Shown piece after piece: positions 60,256 through 64,000 of a stretch of DNA of 64,000 bases; within the stretch, counting starts at the first letter, position 1, and the number at the start of each line of letters is the position of its first letter. A program made the position numbers and the translations under genes. This DNA comes from an uncultured Clostridia bacterium (GTDB lineage: Bacteria; Bacillota; Clostridia; Oscillospirales; Ruminococcaceae), in the NCBI GenBank assembly GCA_946545645.1, contig CAMNNQ010000195.1:1-64000 (forward strand), written 5' to 3'. The notes under the pieces were generated by a model. That model was not told the DNA's origin, did no database searches, and was given only the letters and a program-made list of their open reading frames with translations.

Positions 60256-61281
60256 ATGGAAGATATAAAGACTACCGGAGGCTTGTTCACCGAAGAAAGC
60301 CGAAGAATCGTCGTCAGAAATATTTGCCAGGTGTTTGAGTGCTCAGAAGAAGATATTGAAGAGCTTGTTCCAGTGCAGGCTGGTCTTACAAATGTGGTGC
60401 TTTCTTTCTGCCTAAACGGTGGCAAATATGTCTATCGCCATCCTGGTCTCGGTTCTGAAATCCTGGTGGAACGTGGACGAGAGACCATCATGCAAAAGAT
60501 AGTCGAGGATGCTGGAATTGATACCACTCTCATCGCTATGGAAGTGGATGAGGGATGGAGGATAGGTCGCTATATTGATCACTGGGATTTCGATTATAAA
60601 AACCTTAATGATATGGTGCGCGCTATAATGCTCTTCCGACGCCTTCACAAGGCGCCTTGCCATGTTCGTTGGAATTTTGATGTGATCAAAAAGGCGGAGG
60701 GAATCAGAGATCAGATTGACCCGGATAAGTATGGACATTTCCCGGACTTTGACAATGTCCGCTCACGGATTTATCAGCTTGCAGAGCTGACAAAACATGA
60801 CGGTATCAGAAAGTGCAATATCCACGGGGACGCCCGCGATGTGAATTTTCTCATCAATAAAGATGAAATTCACCTTATCGATTGGGAGTATGGTGGGTAC
60901 GGCGACCCTGGCTTTGATATTGGATCGTATGTGTGTGGTGGAGAACATACTCTGGCAGAGATTGATCGCATCTTATTCACTTATTTCAGGAGAAAACCAA
61001 CAGAAAAACAAAAGCGTCACTTCTATGCGTACATAGCAATTACCGGCTGGTTCTTTATGCACTGGTCGATGTTGAAACTCAGCAAAGGTCAAGGAGTTGG
61101 TCCGTTGAAGGAGCGTTGGTATCATTTTGCAAAGAATATGAGCATTGTGGCTCTACCCATGTATGGAGTAGAGGTCGATAAAAAACAGTACGATACTGCG
61201 ATGGCGGCACTTGTGGATTGTAAATTGGAAGACTTAGGCTTCCTGAATCATGAAATCGGCGTTTTCGAGGAGGTAAAGTGA
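60256..61281 (+). CDS. Choline-kinase-like phosphotransferase (LicA type)
   Basis: I start at ATG 60256 with AAGGAGGTGCCGC upstream. The ~341-residue aminoglycoside-phosphotransferase/choline-kinase fold shows VPVQAGLTNVVLSFCLNGGKYVYRHPG, the Brenner motif HGDARDVNFLI and the metal-binding IDWEYGGYGDPGFDIGSY. It likely phosphorylates choline or another amino alcohol. It is directly followed by a LicC-like gene, as in known phosphocholine loci. A degraded copy lies at 38852. Confidence 0.9.
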   Translation: MEDIKTTGGLFTEESRRIVVRNICQVFECSEEDIEELVPVQAGLTNVVLSFCLNGGKYVYRHPGLGSEILVERGRETIMQKIVEDAGIDTTLIAMEVDEGWRIGRYIDHWDFDYKNLNDMVRAIMLFRRLHKAPCHVRWNFDVIKKAEGIRDQIDPDKYGHFPDFDNVRSRIYQLAELTKHDGIRKCNIHGDARDVNFLINKDEIHLIDWEYGGYGDPGFDIGSYVCGGEHTLAEIDRILFTYFRRKPTEKQKRHFYAYIAITGWFFMHWSMLKLSKGQGVGPLKERWYHFAKNMSIVALPMYGVEVDKKQYDTAMAALVDCKLEDLGFLNHEIGVFEEVK

Positions 61282-61282
61282 G

Positions 61283-61999
61283 ATGATGACTTATATTATT
61301 CTTGCTGCGGGCATGGGGAATAATCTTCAACCTCTGACGCTGAAATATGCTAAGACAAGCTTCAGATTGGATGAGGAAACCACGGTTCTCCAGCGCATGG
61401 TAAGAAGCATCAGAAAAGCTGATAAGAATGCCGAAATAGTTGTGGTTGTCGGATATAAGGCCGACGAAATTAAAAAAGAGCTTGATGAGGAAAATGTTCA
61501 CTTTGTCATGAATCCGTTTTACGAAGTCACAAATTCTATTTCCTCATTGTGGTTTGCTCGAGATTATCTTGAGCGCGAGAATGTAGCAATTGTTCATGGC
61601 GATGTCGTTTTTTCTGATGATATTATTTTGAAGTATCTTACAAGACCTGCGGAATATCCTTACGTTCTTGGGGACTCTTCTTGTGTCCGTCCTGGTGCTT
61701 ATAATATAGTAGCTAAGGATGATCAGGTTCTTGTAATGAGCAAGAAACTGGAAAAGTTTACTGCGAAGTATTGCTGCATGACAAAGCTTGATCCTGTGTC
61801 ATCGCGGCTTCTCAAAGAAGAAATCGACAGCATGATCAACAGTAATATGTATGATCAGTATTTTGAAGATAGCCTTGTCCAGATGATCATGTTCCATGAC
61901 TTCCAACTTTCTTACGTTGATATTGCTGGTAAGAAGTGGTCTGAAGTTGATACAGTCGATGATCTCCTCACAGCGCAGGAGATTCACAGAGGAAACTGA
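61283..61999 (+). CDS. LicC-like nucleotidyltransferase
   Basis: The 238-residue protein has the nucleotidyltransferase N-terminus TYIILAAGMGNNLQPLTLKYAK, then VVVVGYKADEIKKEL, NPFYEVTNSISSLWFARDYL and VAIVHGDVVF, the layout of choline-phosphate cytidylyltransferase LicC. Two changes are odd: the usual GxGxR reads GMGNN, and KP reads AKTSF, so catalysis or specificity may differ. GAGGAGGTAAAG precedes ATG. Gene order kinase-cytidylyltransferase fits CDP-amino-alcohol synthesis. Confidence 0.8.
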   Translation: MMTYIILAAGMGNNLQPLTLKYAKTSFRLDEETTVLQRMVRSIRKADKNAEIVVVVGYKADEIKKELDEENVHFVMNPFYEVTNSISSLWFARDYLERENVAIVHGDVVFSDDIILKYLTRPAEYPYVLGDSSCVRPGAYNIVAKDDQVLVMSKKLEKFTAKYCCMTKLDPVSSRLLKEEIDSMINSNMYDQYFEDSLVQMIMFHDFQLSYVDIAGKKWSEVDTVDDLLTAQEIHRGN

Positions 62000-62002
62000 A
62001 GA

Positions 62003-63319
62003 ATGAACGTAGCATTGATTTTAGCTGGTGGTGTTGGAACCCGATTAGGAGCTAAGATTCCAAAGCAGTTTGTTGAGGTGCTTGGCAAACCGGTTCTGGC
62101 TTATACAATCGAAGCATTTGAAAAGCATCCGGAAATAGATGCTATTCTTGTTGCCTGCGTAAAGCCTTACATTGACTATATGTGGGAGATGAAAGAAAAG
62201 TATGGGTTCAGCAAATTGAAATGGGTTACTGAGGGTGGCGATACTTTTCAGGGCTCTGTTTTGAACGGAATCCGATATTTGGAGGATAAGGCTAAAAAGA
62301 GTGATATCGTCTTGATCCATTTTGGCGCATCTCCGTTTATTACAGGCGATATTATATCGGATTGCATCAGGGTGTGCAAGGAGAAAGGCAACGCAATTTC
62401 AACAACAGACTTCTACCTGCTGTCGGGGAAAAAGAAGATAGACTCTTCTGTTTCTGATCCGGAGAACTATACAGAGGAGTATATCAATCGCGATACTGTT
62501 GCAATAATGAACACGCCACACGCCTTTAATTATGGATTTGTGGCGGATATGTATAAAGAAGCCATAGAAACCGGTATTATAGATACTGTTGAGCCTCATA
62601 CGACTACTCTAATGTATGCTATGGGGAAGAAGATCTACTTTGCCATGGGTAGCCAGAATAATATCAAGATCACACGCAAAGAAGACCTGGAGCTTTTTGA
62701 GGGCTATGTTCTTGAGCAACAGCGAAAAAGCCAGGATATAGTGAATGGAGACGTGGTAGTTTTTCTTGCAGACGGCTTTGAAGAATGCGAAGGGCTTCTG
62801 ATTGTAGATCTTCTCCGCCGTTCAGGGCTAAAGGTGGTCATGGCTTCTATTATGGGGCGGAGAGATGTAAAGTCCTCTCGTGAAATCCTTATCCATGCGG
62901 ATTGTTTGGCTGAGAATGTAGATTATAACAGTGCTAAGATGATTGTTCTTCCTGGCGGCAGATTGGGGACAAAGAATCTGAGTAAGAGTGATATTGTTAT
63001 TGAACAGTGTAAAAACTTTGCTGAAGAAAAGTATGTCGCGGCTGTTTGCGCAGCACCTTCAATTCTGGCAGGATTAGACCTTATGAAGAAAGCAACAGTT
63101 CATCCCGACTTTAAGAACCATATGGGTAAAGTGGAAGTCACGAATGAATCTGTAGTGGTTGATGGGAATATCATTACTGGACAAGGGTTAGGTTCGACCA
63201 TTCCATTTTCCTTAGAATTGATAAATGTTTTGTATGGAGAAGATATAATGAAGAGAATATCACGAGAAATATGCTATAACTGTCAGGATTGTAGTGGTTT
63301 TGCCTATAAGCCTATATAG
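62003..63319 (+). CDS. IspD-like domain fused to DJ-1/PfpI domain
   Basis: Residues 1-235 are IspD/TarI-like: the N-terminal GGVGTRLGAKIPKQF is intact, but the IHDAxRP block reads IHFGASPFI and QTPQAF reads NTPHAF, so key residues are changed. Residues ~249-425 are a DJ-1/PfpI domain with the acidic residue in FLADGFEECEG and the nucleophile Cys in AAVCAAPSILAG (~349). The tail CYNCQDCSGF is Cys-rich. DJ-1 domains act as deglycase-like, chaperone or glutaminase-type proteins; pairing with a cytidylyltransferase is unusual. The gene lies 3 bp after the LicC-like gene. Confidence 0.85.
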   Translation: MNVALILAGGVGTRLGAKIPKQFVEVLGKPVLAYTIEAFEKHPEIDAILVACVKPYIDYMWEMKEKYGFSKLKWVTEGGDTFQGSVLNGIRYLEDKAKKSDIVLIHFGASPFITGDIISDCIRVCKEKGNAISTTDFYLLSGKKKIDSSVSDPENYTEEYINRDTVAIMNTPHAFNYGFVADMYKEAIETGIIDTVEPHTTTLMYAMGKKIYFAMGSQNNIKITRKEDLELFEGYVLEQQRKSQDIVNGDVVVFLADGFEECEGLLIVDLLRRSGLKVVMASIMGRRDVKSSREILIHADCLAENVDYNSAKMIVLPGGRLGTKNLSKSDIVIEQCKNFAEEKYVAAVCAAPSILAGLDLMKKATVHPDFKNHMGKVEVTNESVVVDGNIITGQGLGSTIPFSLELINVLYGEDIMKRISREICYNCQDCSGFAYKPI

Positions 63320-63522
63320 GAATGGTATCGGGTTAAATCTCATTCTTGTATTCAGTTAGCAGAGATATAGTTTGTTTTTGAGGTTAAAACTACTATATGT
63401 GCCTCGTAAACGTGATGTCGGTTTATTATACCTCATTCATCGGTTCATCCTACAACCTCTGATAGATGTTACTTGACAGAATTCGGATGAATAAGTGGGT
63501 GAAGAATCACGGCTTCAACTGC
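63320..63522. other. Intergenic region
   Basis: No supported gene or clear terminator. Sequence is AT-rich and seems to contain junctions between broken fragments. Confidence 0.35.
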
Positions 63523-63774
63523 GCATACTCTTGAATGGGACAAGGATGAGTTTTACAAAACTGTCCAGGCAGAGAAAGTACCTTATCCTGTCTTTGGAAA
63601 AACATATGGCAGATCTGCAAGTATTAGTATATCAAAAGTCTTTGATAAAGAAACAATAGAATTACTGTTCTCCTTTGAAGATGATCTGATGATTTCAGGA
63701 ATTCCTGGATGACCAGGAAATAGGTGCGGATGTGTTTATTGATTTGATTTCCGGAGAAGTCGTCTCCATGTGAA
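63523..63774 (+). pseudogene. Unidentified gene fragment with a frameshift
   Basis: A start-less open frame reads LEWDKDEFYKTVQAEKVPYP then VFGKTYGRSASISISKVF and stops at 63712. In a shifted frame protein-like sequence continues FQEFLDDQEIGADVFIDLIS to TGA near 63774. It looks like the C-terminal part of a broken gene; family unknown. Confidence 0.35.
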
Positions 63775-63839
63775 GCATAAGAATGGTATGATTATTTGCT
63801 GGTATTTTAAATATGTCCATCGCTGAAAGGATGATTAAT

Positions 63840-64000
63840 ATGGAACTGATTAAACTCACTGACAAAGAACTTAAAGAATTGCAAAGAAAAAGCCTGAATA
63901 TTGTTAAATATACCGCTGAGTTGTGCAAAGAACACAATGTTAAGTTTTTCTTATATGGTGGTTCTTGCCTGGGAGCAGTAAGGAATCATGGTTTTATTCC
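63840..64000 (+). CDS. LicD family protein, N-terminal part, cut by the window end
   Basis: ATG 63840 follows AAAGGATG. The 53 visible codons read MELIKLTDKELKELQRKSL and FFLYGGSCLGAVRNHGFIP, the beginning of a third LicD-type protein in this cluster. The gene continues outside the window. Confidence 0.8.
   Translation, partial: MELIKLTDKELKELQRKSLNIVKYTAELCKEHNVKFFLYGGSCLGAVRNHGFI

Overview
The window looks like chromosome from a Gram-positive, anaerobic gut or rumen Clostridia member, most likely Ruminococcus or a close Oscillospiraceae relative. That is inferred from consensus sigma-A promoters (TTGACA-N17-TATAAT), strong GGAGG ribosome binding sites, mid-range base composition, Thr-rich lipoproteins, an NPxTG-anchored surface protein and double-glycine leader peptides. 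No rRNA, tRNA or CRISPR array was seen.

Left part (1-9.8 kb): a double-glycine leader peptide gene whose promoter and leader are duplicated downstream. Next comes a minus-strand block with an ECF-type sigma factor fused to a membrane anchor and an exported domain, a 35-codon ORF coupled to it, two paralogous lipoproteins and a membrane protein. Three copies of one ECF-like promoter motif (AACCTTTT-N14-TCTAATAK) lie upstream of the sigma operon and of the membrane protein, suggesting a small regulon. A second double-glycine peptide, an ATC-hydrolase-like protein, an alpha/beta hydrolase and a flavodoxin with an in-frame TGA follow.

Middle left (9.9-25.7 kb): a 2460-residue multidomain surface protein ending in NPITG, downstream of a membrane-embedded LuxR-type regulator. 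Then a graveyard of mobile DNA: a repeat split by a defective IS5-like element whose uninterrupted relative lies at 7 kb, an IS200/IS605 tnpA element, several frameshifted genes, and remnants of a mobilisable element (excisionase-like, MobC/relaxase pieces, frameshifted integrase).

Centre (25.9-48 kb): a LacI-like sensor/diguanylate cyclase; a BirA-box-controlled bioY-bioB-bioD-bioA operon; a six-gene redox/hydrolase operon; a truncated integrase; a decayed LicD/cytidylyltransferase/epimerase/kinase/flippase region; then small regulators (XRE, barstar-like, ACT, LysR), a DUF1349-like protein, a secreted low-complexity protein, nitroreductase, YciI, a truncated GH13 gene and an ArsR-controlled permease/thioredoxin-like module.

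Right part (48.2-52.7 kb): the most unusual stretch. Three near-identical units each combine a near-consensus promoter, a 19-bp palindrome ATATAACA-N3-TGTGATAT filling the promoter spacer, and a terminator hairpin about 55-60 nt downstream. They surround a divergent tyrosine recombinase, which is followed 12 bp after its stop by a perfect promoter-less copy of the palindrome. Behind the last unit lie a 36-residue basic peptide, an unrecognised 512-residue protein and a coupled 90-residue protein.

Far right (52.9-64 kb): a surface-polysaccharide operon with a DegT-type aminotransferase, a phosphoglycosyl transferase, an ATP-grasp/HAD fusion, three LicD-type genes (one cut by the window end), cytidylyltransferases, a class II aldolase/epimerase, a choline-kinase-like enzyme, a LicC-like nucleotidyltransferase and an unusual IspD-like/DJ-1 fusion. 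This set resembles phosphocholine or pentitol-phosphate decoration loci.
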